Shown in pieces: positions 1 to 11,800 of a stretch of DNA of 53,500 nucleotides. Origin of the DNA: Cristatella mucedo (Eukaryota > Bryozoa > Phylactolaemata > Cristatellidae); the NCBI GenBank assembly GCA_009760855.2, contig WPIO01000090.1, positions 1,201,501 to 1,255,000 of the forward strand, in the 5' to 3' direction. The notes under the pieces were generated by a model. That model had not been told where the DNA came from. It worked only from the letters and a program-made list of their open reading frames with translations, and did not search any database. A program made the translations under genes and the position numbers. The first letter of the stretch is position 1; each line of letters begins with the position of its first letter.

Positions 1-307
1 CGACCGCCTTCTATCGAAGTCCACCTTGAAAAGGGCATCGGCCCTACTGGAAAACTATCGTTCCCTATTTCGGGAGAGTCTGAAGCTTCTAACAGCCGCC
101 CTCAAGCCTCGTCTGAAATGCTCTTTTCAAAAGAAATGTTTGACATCTTTCGGAGATCCCGAGGCGGTCCGCATGACCGGCTCTCGTTGGCAAATCTGCC
201 TTGACCTGGCGCGGCCCAGGGGTGAAGGTGCTCATCTTTGATGACCAAGGTCAGGGTGAATGTATTTGATGACTAAGATTTAATTTCGAGCTCTGTTGCA
301 TATGCTT

Positions 308-352
308 ATGGATAGAGATTAAGTTCTCTAATGGTGCTATACAAATGATTTT
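308..352 (+). mobile_element. SINE1 tail fragment
   Basis: Matches the SINE1 tail (atagagattaagttctctaa, tggtgctatacaaatga) followed by a T run. Confidence 0.5.
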
Positions 353-1297
353 TTTTATAAATTGCTTGTGTTTCCTTTAGCAGCAAATGATAGCTCACAC
401 TGGAAACTGGCCCTTAGCGCAGTCTGCCACTCCAGAGTCCTTTAAGCCCTGCCCAAAAAAAAGTGGTAATCCTCCTTTGGGTGAGCCTTGATGGTTTGCA
501 CACCCACCCACCCACCCATCAATGGTACGCCGCCTGACCGGTACTTTTGTAGTCAGCCCCTAAGCCTGAACTCTCCTCCTTGGTAGCCTGGTATCAGCCC
601 CCGGAAAGCTGGCAGGCTATTGGGGGTGTGTGAGCTACAGGCTGAATAAATATCGCTCACTCCAATCCTGGAAATAAGGGCAACCCGAAACCGCAGGGCT
701 GACTCCTACAATCTTTAGGATTACTACCCATAGGTTGTAGCTGCTTAGCAGCTTGCAAAGTTGGTTTTTTCAAGATGAAATTTCCACCAATTGCAGATCG
801 TCAGAGCCTCCGGCCTCAACCACGAGAGATAGACCGGATACTTGCTCTCTCCACATCCACTGACTGGAATTGACTTGACCTCAGGTGACTGCTCAAGAGA
901 CATACACACTGTGAAGCTGTATTCCAAAGGCAGGCCTTCGTTAGCCCATAAACATGTGGCAGTGCATTTCAACAGGAAACGCTGACCTCTCCCGAAAACC
1001 GACTCTTCGTCTGTGCACCGAAGGGCTCCATAAACATGTTTTGCTGCATTTTACCTAAAAACGATTGCCGTTTCCAATAAGAAAATCCGATTCTGTGCAC
1101 CAGAGGTTAGCCGGTCAGAAAGGCTCATCGGCACATCTGTAAAAATTATTGCGATGTACTCCATTCTGGCCGAATCCGAGTCTCCAGCACCGAATGAGCT
1201 TCATCCAGAGCTTTATTTTAGAGGGCACCTAGAAAGATACCCGGCCCACCTGCCCAGCAGGCTCGTGTTGCTCTGCATGAAGATGCTTGATAGGCTG
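353..1297. other. no feature recognised
   Basis: No repeat family, conserved exon or RNA gene seen here. A CCCACC run at 501-520 is low complexity. Bases 1-307 are also blank; the frame at 26-241 has no recognisable motif. Confidence 0.5.
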
Positions 1298-1456
1298 TCT
1301 CTCTCTCTCCTCTCTCCTCTCTCTCCTCTCCTCTCCTCTCCTCTCCTCTCCTCTCTCTCCTCTCTCTCTCCTCTCTCTCTCCTCTCTCCTTTTCCTCTCT
1401 CCTTTCTCCTTTCTCCTCTCTCACTCTCTCTCTCTTCTCTCTCTCTCCCCTCTCTC
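1298..1456. repeat. imperfect (TCTCC/TC)n tract
   Basis: Pyrimidine-only run of about 155 bases with a TCTCC sub-repeat at 1316-1350; the four open frames over it are artefacts. Confidence 0.95.
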
Positions 1457-1544
1457 TTACTCTTGGGCTGAGAACGAAGGAACCATGTTAGAGACACTGT
1501 ACCAGTATGCATTAGTGCCCTGCAGTCAAACAGTTCAAAGTTAA

Positions 1545-1890
1545 AGATTAGCTGATTAAACAGCCTCGTTTTTGAAGCAGTAGAAGAGCCTTAATGGCTA
1601 TCGCCACCGATTAAATTAAATTAAATTAAATGCTAGCTGATTTAACAGCCTCTTTTGTATAGCAACAGAAGAGCCTTTATGGCTATCACTACTGCTTGCA
1701 GTGGCGATAAAGGATCGCCCACCGCAAGATTCAAACCCTTGGACATCGGGACCGAGGTCGTGAAAAGCAACCGCCTTACCTTGTGCGCCATCACGGCTCA
1801 GTAGGCAATAAAAGATCGACCACGGGAGGACTCGAACCCATGACCCGGATCGTGAATATCGAGTCGAGGCTTTCGACCAACAAACACGAA
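1545..1890 (-). mobile_element. cluster of SINE2 copies, minus strand
   Basis: A partial copy (1545-1605), a TTAAA repeat, a full copy (about 1630-1795: ctgatttaacagcctctttt to accgccttaccttgtgcgcc) and the B-box end of another (about 1796-1890: ggaggactcgaacccatgac) stand head to tail. Confidence 0.75.
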
Positions 1891-2046
1891 ATCAAAACTC
1901 TGTACCACCTAGGGACCGTGTATTTTTATTGGCAGATCGGAGCTAGTGGCTCGATTGGTTCTGCCAAATTGGATTCTACTGCTGCTTCCATAGGTTTTCC
2001 TTATGGTAGCATTTTTCGCTGATGAGACACGACCAAGTAGTTTTCA

Positions 2047-2375
2047 TGGAACTCACTCCCGACTTGCGTCAGACCATCCCCCGACTTGACCACATTGAAA
2101 AAGAACTTAATAACGCACATATTTAGGACAGCATTCAGTGGGTCCCTGTGATTCGTCCTTGATGTGCTTATGCGTGCTGACACTGCATGCTGCCACTAAC
2201 CACTCTTGCATGCTGACCCTGTGCATATCACCCCTAACCATGTTATTTATGTTGTTTATCAAGCATGATACCGCTTACCATTTGATCGCATTTCCTTTGC
2301 AGCAAATGTTAAGCGCTTAGAAAGAGATTGAGTTCTCTGAGGGCGCTCTTTAAAGTGTATTATTATTATTATGAT
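2047..2375 (+). mobile_element. L2-type LINE family A, 3' end
   Basis: Contains the last codons of the RT frame (aactcactcccgacttgcgt, aaaaagaactt), the 3' UTR (gattcgtccttgatgtgctt) and the tail ending ggcgctctttaaagtg and ATT repeats. Confidence 0.8.
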
Positions 2376-2687
2376 TTTTGCACTCGTCTTCATTATTTGA
2401 CTCTTTTAATACCCCATAGCTCTTCCTGTACATGCGTGATCTACTTGTGTTGTTGCTTAAGCTGCACTGAGACTATCTAACTGTTGTACGACCATTTCAC
2501 CAACTATCAAGATCCGTCAAAATTAGTTTGTGAACAACATCGTGATCATCTGAGGAATTTGGCCGAGTTGGTGATACAAAACTATGGCAGTGTTGAGGAT
2601 AGCCAATTGTGTCTAAGATTAGCATTAGGCTTAATTGTCTTTTATGTTGTCGTTATTTGTCGTGGTGTGCGCTTGTTGTACTGACAG

Positions 2688-2828
2688 GTTCGACAAGGTC
2701 GTTGAGGGTGGCGAGAGTACATTCATTGATGGTTTTTTTGCTGCGGAGAAGCTTCGCCAGATATCACCCGTGCACTACAGCAATCTCCTTCGAATACCGG
2801 CCACATTCCAGAAAGTCCACTACGAAAG
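2688..2828 (+). CDS. BBOX1-like: BBOX1-like exon (GGES..DGF block)
   Basis: An exon of 141 bases. The acceptor is ctgacag before 2688 and the donor is gtaaat at 2829. It begins with the last base of a split codon, then codes 46 residues starting FDKVVEGGESTFIDGF and ending QKVHYE, and leaves two bases (AG) for the next exon. The GGES..DGF stretch matches the conserved jelly-roll segment that follows the HxD motif in gamma-butyrobetaine and trimethyllysine dioxygenases. A minus-strand frame across the same bases is a shadow. Confidence 0.85.
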
Positions 2829-5800
2829 GTAAATGCCGGCCTCCTGACTGCAGGACAGTCGTGCCCAGTGAGATAGAGTGCATGCGGTAGTGCAATCCGT
2901 GGCATTGGCTTGTGTCCGGCAGTGACGTGTTTGGCAGTCACATGCAGCAGCCGGACTTCACGGAGAGCTGAGGCTCGAGTTGCTAGGAAACCATGCAGAT
3001 TTTTACCGTTCGTGCTTCGTCTTGGCCCGGCTCGATTTTTTTGCAAGTGTTTCAACACGTGGCTAAGTGTGAAGAGTTCAAGTGAACACAACAACGCTAT
3101 CTTATATGTATGTATATCTACACTCTCCATATCGATGAGCAACTGGATTTTAGCCCAGGGGTAAGATGCTCGTCTTAGCTCTGGGGTAAGGTGCTCGCAT
3201 ATCATGACCCAGGTCCTGGGTTCGAGTCCTACCTCAGACATGTTTGATTGCCCAGTGCAAGCAAGTTGATTATTACTGCACTGGGTCTTGCACTGATATG
3301 TAAACGAGGTAAATTTTAGATCAGCCTACCTTTACTTTACTTTACTTTATGAGGAACAAATCGATTGTTGCTCGGACAGTTTTTAATAGGTGACTCACCG
3401 GGTCTAATTGGTCTTCAGTGTGCGATTGACAGCCAACAGCCTTCGTCTTTTGCAACGGCAAAAAGTAAGAGGCTTTACTGAATTTTTGGATGACATTTTT
3501 TGAGGGAGTTGAGTACACTGGATTCGAATGGTCGAAGGACAGCTGGAGTGTAAGTGCTAGGATTGGAAGTTGAAGAGAAGCTATTGTTACCAACTGGGAG
3601 AATGACAAATGGTGCGTTCCAAAGTAGGATAAGAAGGGCAAAAGCCCATCTAGCACGAGGGCATGTTCAATGACGTGCTGCCCTAGATGCATAGCTGCTC
3701 AGTAGCCGAGAAATTCACTCTAACCACTGGCTGGAATTTGATATTCAGAGAGCGAAAGCTTGTAAGACGATCACTTCAGTTTGACTAAGCACTTCGGTTA
3801 AAGCAGTATGGGTAAGCCTAACTGTTATGACAGCCTGCCGGCTGTATCACCAGTGGTTGGGGAGGATGCCGCATGTTACTGCTTGAAAAACAAGTCTGCT
3901 TCAGAGCAGGCTGAACTGGCTAGTATGCAGGACTCACGTGTGAGATGCAGTGTAATCAAGAACCCAGTTACTAGCCAATGGTCAAATCTACAACAAGCTG
4001 TAGTGTGGCTGGTAACGAAATATGACCACAGAAGGATGGTGGTGCTGAGTAGCAGGGGGCTTGGCATCCATAAACAAACTGGTGCCAGATTATAATTGGC
4101 TGAGAAGGCCATCGTGCGATTGCATTGATTACAATCGCATTGAATTATGATGCAACAAAGTTCTTGATTAGCCGAGGCTGCAGTCAGACTTGATCAGTCA
4201 AGCTCTCAGGGACTTCAGCCGACCAGCGGGAGCTTCAGCTTCGAGCCAGGCAGGCTGGCAGATCGTCAGATGGTGAATGGGCATGCTTGGGTGATGTCAC
4301 CTGGTGAACCTTGGCACTGGCACACACATTGCATATCCAACATCATCCTTGCTTTAAAGCCAGCTTGACAATAGGCAGGTAATAATAATAATAAGAATAC
4401 GTTTGTATAGTGCCGTCGGGTAATCTAATCTTCTTCTAGGAACTTTACATTTGCTGTAAAGGAAGCATGATCAAATGGTTAGTGGCAACATGTACAATGT
4501 CAACAAGCGTAACATGGTTAAAGATACACTGCACAAGGTCTACATCTAAATATGGTTAGTGGCAGCATGCACAGTGTCAGCCCACATAAGCACACAAAGC
4601 ACGATTCACATGGACCCACTAAAGGCTGCGATAAACATGTGCATATTTTAGCTTTTTTTTAATGTCAAGTTAGAGGAGTTCAAGTTAGTCTTGCCGTCAG
4701 TCGAGAGCAAAGTCCCGGGCTTTGGGAGCATACGAACTAAATGCACCGTCTCCAAAGGATTTGAGGTTCGCACGAGGTATAGCTAAACGATTTGATTCAG
4801 AAAAGTGGGTGGCACGATGCCTAGCCTGGCAGGGAAGTAGTTTTGATAGTTTGGCAGGAGCCAGAGAATATATGTAACCAAAAGCAAGTGACAGAACCTT
4901 GCTGTAAGTACAAGGTTCACTGCTGTAAGTACAAGGTTTGGCCGATTTAACAGCCTCGTTAATACAGACAGGCGAATCCTACCGCCCGCCACTGCAAGCA
5001 GCAGGTGGGCAAGAAAGGATTGCCGGCTGTCTGACTCAAACCATCGACCTGGGTCATCAAGTGTGAGTACCTTGCCCCTCAGCTGGCACTCGAGGGCAGG
5101 CACTTCAGGCCATGCCTACGGGTTTGTATGAGCCTATGTGGTGGCTAGCCCATGCTGTTGGATCGATTAGATCATAGCCCAGCTGGCATACCTGTGTTTT
5201 TAGTGGTAAGTAGCTGGTATCTATTGTGAAAGTGAGTACAGTTTGCAGCACTGCTCTTGGCTGGCAAACGACTCGTTGCCAGCCACTGGCTCACCAAAAC
5301 CGTTTATTATTTCAACTTTACCTGCTTGCTGTCAATCGGCAGAACAAGTAATTTTTTTCTTCTGTGGCTGCCAGTGTAGGCTAGGCTGTAGTTGCAGTCA
5401 GCTTGCACGCCCTTCAGCACTTTGAGCCATGCTACAGGTGTCGGCTGACAGATGCATATCCGTGCTCGTCGTCTATTTTTGAAAATCGTTAGATTGTAGA
5501 ATCTTTTGCAGGTGAATGGCCCCAGGCCGTGAGCCCAACCCGGCGTCGCACTCTAGCCTTTTTTGAAATGTTTCACTGGCAGTCATCTAGAACCATTTTC
5601 TTTTTATTATAAAGAAAGTGTGACCACGGGTTGTGCCGAGAGCAAAACAACTCGCGCGGGCTTCAAACTTCGGTGTGCTCACAACGCGACAAGAAATAGC
5701 AAGAACAGCAACAGAAACATGAAAGGCGGCCGTTTGCTCGTGCGGCAAGCTCCTCGATCAAGAGTCATAAATATGCCTTAAACGAGCGAGTCAACTGCTT

Positions 5801-8800
5801 GCTACTCGACGACTTTTATCGCTCGAAGTCGCAAGCATCAATGCATTAACTCCATTCCACAAGTGGTAGTAGAATTCTGTTCTTCTTCTTGTTTGGGCTG
5901 CTGCAGGAAATCTTTGGATGGTATAGTTGGGGCCAGACCATACCATTACGACCAGAAGTGAGGGGTCAGCATCAGTACCTAAAGCCATCTTGCAGCAAAT
6001 GCATCATGCAGCTCTCTTCGATGCACCCACTTTGACTGAGGGCGAAAAGTTCTTTATTAACAGTTGATGTTTACAAGAGAGATCAGGCTGCCTACTGACT
6101 GGGCCCGGTCACCGAACGAAAAGAGTTCATTTTCCCCATCGTGCATAGCGATCAAACTGAAATTCTGCGGCACAGCCTTGTCGAGGTCAAGGGTAGCTGT
6201 CGATTGGTTGAAGCAACTAGATCTGCTTTGCGGTGGCGCAGCTTTCGTTTCTCTGTGGCAGATTCTGCTGACGATCCTGCCGGTGAGCAGCGGACCTGTT
6301 ACGATCTTGGTTGTGATCACCGAAAATGCTCACCAGTTTGTGCTTGCACTGCTGTCTTTTTCAGAGAACAGCCTGTAGAGATCGTGTATCAGAGGCCTCA
6401 CATAACGGAAAATCACAAGAAGCAGGTATGTGTGTCTCTGTGTTGTACTGATGGCACAATTCTCCATGTAGTTGCAGCAGTCCTCGCCTGTTTACTTTTT
6501 GTTTATCACCGTTATTCTGATTGCCAAGCCGTTTAGTCACTGCAATTGCATCCGGCCATCTCCCTCCTTCCTCCCTGATTATTGAGAGAATCGGCACTTC
6601 TTGTTAGTTCTCGTTAGGTGATCATCCCACGTCTCTTTCAGCTGAGGCTCTGTCAATGCGGCTCCAGTCTGCAGCTTCGGCTACATTTTCTGCTGCTGCT
6701 ATTGTCTGTCCGTTTGCGCTTGTACGGCACTACTTCTTGAACGGGGGTGGTGTGCGCTGCTGGCCCTGTTGTTGCAATCTCGCCACGCGGCTCTAACTGC
6801 ATCTGTAGATCTGCAGCATCACGTGGGCACCAGCGTTTGAGGGTCCTCTGCTTACAGACTCGGTGAGTACCACCATTAACGTCTTCTAACTGGTTCAGGT
6901 TGGTTTAGTTGTCTCCACACAGAGGCTGGCTGGCTGCTGTCTCCATCCTCGCTTCCTCCTCTCGTGTACCGTCGTTCTCTCACTCTATATATACACACTG
7001 GCGTGTATTTGCGAAAAATCGTGCGTACATTTTATTCAATATTCATACATGATATACTGATATGAACCGTCACTAAGACTAACTGTTCGTAGGCTCTTCG
7101 TTTTGACTGTTCCACTGTAAGATAATCTCCAAAGCATTTACATATATAATTAAAATATTGCACATAATAAAAGCCTGCTCCGTGCTATTTCATTCAAAAT
7201 TATGTAGGTTAATATATATATATATATATATATCTCTAGATACAGATTGATCGAAATATATATCTACATATATATCAACATTTTTCTCTCCCTTGTCCCC
7301 TGCAGCACTTGCACATTCGTTCACCCGTGGTCCTGGTGGCAGCATTTGCATGGCTCTCGAAGCAGCATTACGTTATTGAAGATTCCTTTATTTTTAGCAA
7401 TTAGATACGAAGTCACACTTTGAAATAGCTCTCACGTTGGACAGGAAGCTTCGGTGGCAATTGGTCAATCGCATGGCTCCGTGCACTCATCGTCATTTTT
7501 GTAGCTCGGAATGACTTTGAGTGGATGGAAAGCGTGCTGGAAGCAAAACTTAGAAGCATGCATCTGTCGTACGTGGGGGCTGTATTTGTGTATGAAGCTA
7601 CCGACGGGTCGCATGATGAGACCGGTTTACTTGAGTGATTTCCTGTATTGAGTGATTCAGCCACTGTGACCATTGATATCATGGCTATGACCCAGTGCTT
7701 GATGGTAAACATACTGCCTGCTTGTACTAATATCATTCTGCACTGATTTTAGCTTATATTTAAATTTCGTTAAATCAGGGGACGTCGTTACGTCATTCGT
7801 GAGTGAGTTCCAGGCTTTGGGAGCCTTCGAACAGGGATCTTCTCTAAAGGATTTGAGGTTGGTTCGAGGCATTGAGGCTGATTGCCTTGAGCCAGAAAAC
7901 TGTGATGATATATGATATATATGATGTGATACGATGCCTATCCTGATTAGGATGTAGCTCTGACTGCACCCCGACAAAGGCAAGCAATGCTAGCAAACAC
8001 GACAAATGTGCGAACGACAAAATCACGCAGCTATAACAATACTTTTTCAGATGAAGGATTTAATTGATTTAACCGGCTTGTTGTCTTCCAAATCAATTAC
8101 TACGATACCCAAAGGAAACAAAAGATTGTATTGTACGGCTGGTGTGCACGTATTAATAGTACGTCCAGTTTCGTCATGCATTATTAATGCAAACTCTGAA
8201 TCCGGAAAATATCATGTCAGATTTTGAGAAAGCCAGTCATAATGCCTGTTCGATCATTTTTTCAGGAGCGCATCTAGTTGGATGCTTGTTTGATCGCAGA
8301 CAGAATATTTGGCAAAAGGCTAAAGATTTCAGTCTTGCAACAGAATACTGTGACAACAAAAAATCTGCGAATGCACGTCAAAATAATGTTAGCTCTGTGC
8401 TTCTCTCCTCTAGCGGATGCTCCTGCTGCTTTCAGCGATTTGGCTGCCCTCCTCTAATGGCACCATTGAAGGACTACTAGGAAAACATCTGCATTGGCAG
8501 ACAGCTAAAAGGTTGACGAACAAAACCACGGTTTGATTTGCAACTGTGGAATTTTCGGGGTCCCACGAATAACTGCGATACAGCTGCCATTTCCAAAATA
8601 AAATTCAGATCACTGCGGTTTTGATTCCAAAACTGAATTTCACGAAATTTTGCTTTCGCGTCCTTGCGCTATGGCCTTAAATGGCCCGGGTCAGCCAGCC
8701 TGTTTACACATTCGAACGGCCATTTCCACAAAGAACTTCACGCAGCTAAGTTTTGATTCCAAATTATAGAAAACAGGCAAAGTTTACCCACCAAATTTCA

Positions 8801-11800
8801 TGAGATTTTCATCTTTTCATTCATTTCATGGGAATTTCATTTCTTTTTCGCGTTCTCGGGCTACGAGCTCTAATGGCCCAGCCCAAATGGTAGCCCTAAG
8901 TAGTTAACTGCGATATAGCTGCCATTTCAGCAAAAAGCTTCGCGAAACTGGTTTTGATTGCAAATTGTAGCGAGCGATGATACAGTTTAACCACAGAGCA
9001 CGGACTTTCTCATGCTAGGACCTCTAATGGTCCGAACCAGCGAGCCTCCCTACATATTCCAACGGCGATACAGCTGCCGGTTCCACAATAGGTGTTGTGT
9101 AGCTATGGTTTTGATGCCACGTTATAGGTAAAAGTGTTTTGGGTTTAGCCGCCTTAATTTCGTGACATTGGGCAGGCTGTTCTAATGCAATGGCTTCGGC
9201 CGTCGGAGGCCATAGCAACATAACGCCTTAGCGAAATACAATTTGGTGTGTAAATCCAGAATGCTGTTTTCCATAATGAGCAATCATAAACGCAGTTCGT
9301 CCACACCTACTGTTGAAATAGTGGCTGCATCTCAGATCAATAATGCAGAGCAGGCCGGGCCGTTGGAGGCCATCGCATGAGAACTTGCAAGAGCTATATC
9401 ATGAAATTGTATTGGTAAATTCGAAGCACTGTTTGCTATAACATGAAATCAAACCGCAGTAGCTCAACGCATATTGTGGACATGGCAGCTGTATTGCAGT
9501 TCGATTGCGTATGGAGGCTGGTGGGTCTGGGCCATTGGAGGTAATAACATGAGAATGGCCGTGGGCTATGTCATACAATATGGTTGTTTAGCCCGGAACA
9601 CTTGCTTCCTTTAATGCAGAATCAAAACCGAGGTTGCACGAAGCCTATTATGGAAATAGCAGTTTTATTGCAATTCAAAATTGCACTGTGGTCCGGGCCA
9701 TTGGAGGGCATCGCATTACAACGCTGGTGCGAAGTTGTACGAAATATTTTGATGGTGAACATGTGCCGCCATTTTATGTAATATGGAATTAAAATCACAG
9801 TTTCTCGATACCTATTGTGGAAATGGCAGCTGTGTTGCCATTCGAATGTGCAAACAAGCTAGCTGACCCGGTCCATTTGAGGCCATAGTTCGTGGATGTG
9901 TAAGCACAATTACTTTAAATTTGGTGGATAAACCCGTAGTACCATTGTGTATAATTTGGAATCAAAATCGCAGTGTTCTGATGCTGGTTGTGGAAATTGC
10001 AGCTGTACCGAGGTGTGCTGCAGTTACTATTGGGACCCGAATGTTTGTGCTCGAAGCATCAACAATATACCTCGGAACAGTCCTAGTTTAAAATTACCTT
10101 CAAGGAATCGCACACTATCTGAGCATCTAATAAAAAATAGGCTACTAATTCTTAGGCTATACTAATGCTTTCTATATAACTGTAACTATACATTTCAAAA
10201 TATATTTAAAAGCTGGCATAAACTATAATGTGATGTGAGTTATACTATGTATGTATTTCTCTAGTAAAATAATTAATTATGAATTTCCTTTCAAACTAGC
10301 ACTCCTTAAAATTATTTTATGTGCACTTTTGTCGGCACGCTTTTGTCTTGCACGCTTTCGTCCTTCCTGATTTTGTCGGGTTACCAGTTCTGGTAGGTAG
10401 GAGCTGGAACAAGAGAATTAATGGACCTACAAGTTAGTGACAAAACCTTGAAGTCGATGCCCTGCTTTATGAGGAACCAGCCCAGATCGGTGAAGTAGTG
10501 TTATGTGGCAGCTTCGACGTGTACGACAGACAAGCCTAGCTGCAGAGTTTTGTACCGATTGCATGTACCTGATTGCGTAACCCAAAATATACGAAAGTAG
10601 TTAGCTGCAGAAGTAATGTACTGTAATGTATCTCCGTCTGTAACTCCACAAAGTCATAAAGACCATGTGGGTGTTACGCAGGAGAGTTTTGTATAGTGCA
10701 CTCACAGCCTAAGCGGCTTTCGATACGCATTCGGTAGCCAACAGACTTGGTCTCACGCAACAAAGAGAAAGTGGGAAGCATAGCAGAGTCAGGAGAGCAG
10801 TTGAGGTAGTGAGTAGCATGGAAGTAGCAGCTCAGTACTGCTGAAAAGGATGTGCCACAGTCGGCAGTAGGAGAGTAGTTGTCGTTGCATAAGAATTGTG
10901 GAAGCGAGTTCCACAGTCTAGGACCTGCAGAGCTAAAGCTTCTGTCGCCAACTGTCTTTAAGCGGGGGAATGGAAACAGCTAATTTATTGTCCACACAGG
11001 ACCTGAGGGTGCGAACAGGCTGAAACTGATGCAGCAGTTCAGCTAGGTACGAAGGAGCCAAGCCGTGGCGGGTCTTGTGGGTCAGCGTAAGAACTTTGCT
11101 CTGTATCCTTTGCTCAACCTGCAACCATCCTAGCTCTTTCAACAAAGGAAAGACGAGGTGTCACAAATGCATGAACCAACTTGGATGTGATATCCTTATC
11201 TAAGCAGGGCCGAATGTTTGTGGTGCTATGTAGGTGAAAGTAGGCACATTTGACTGTGCAGCAGATGTAATCGGCTAGTGAATGGTCACTTTGGACCAGA
11301 GCAGCCAGATTTTGTGCAGTTACTACAGGAGATATGCTGGTGAAGCTCATTTTAAGGGTTTGGTTTTCCAATTTCTGAGTTAAACTAGGTCGGCCCATAA
11401 TTAGTAAGTTTTCTTGTCATTCAAAGTAAGAAAGTTTGCTGCAATCCGAGTGCAAGTTTCAGTGATAGAGTACATGCCGCAAGGAGTTGAGCGAGTTCGT
11501 CGTGCTGAAAGGCTAGTAGGGATTAAATCACAGGTACAGTAGAGTGTCATTTGCATAGAAATGAAAGCCTAGATAACATAATGCTTGGCGATAACATCGG
11601 CACGAGGGTGAGTATAAATTGTGAAAAGGAAGTCGACCAAGTACACACAGATTACTGGGGTAACTTGTACTTTACAAATGGCTCCTCGAATGGCTACAGC
11701 CATCATGCTGACATCACATGCTCTCGAGTCTCTGACACTGAGAATGGGCCTAAACCAAAGCATTAGAGCAGTGGTTAGACTAGACGAGATGAGAGGCGTT

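Noticed and set aside
1-2687. Upstream BBOX1-like exon with the HxD motif
   Set aside because: Searched on the plus strand for an HTD-like, phase-compatible exon and found none, so it presumably lies before the window.
2723-3241. 172-codon minus-strand frame
   Set aside because: Antisense over a real BBOX1-like exon and a SINE3.
6064-6378. 104-codon plus-strand frame
   Set aside because: No motif; it ends at the BBOX1-like exon border in the wrong frame.
8522-10045. CRISPR-like array
   Set aside because: Units are long, diverged and in both orientations in a eukaryotic intron; there are no short identical repeats with unique spacers.
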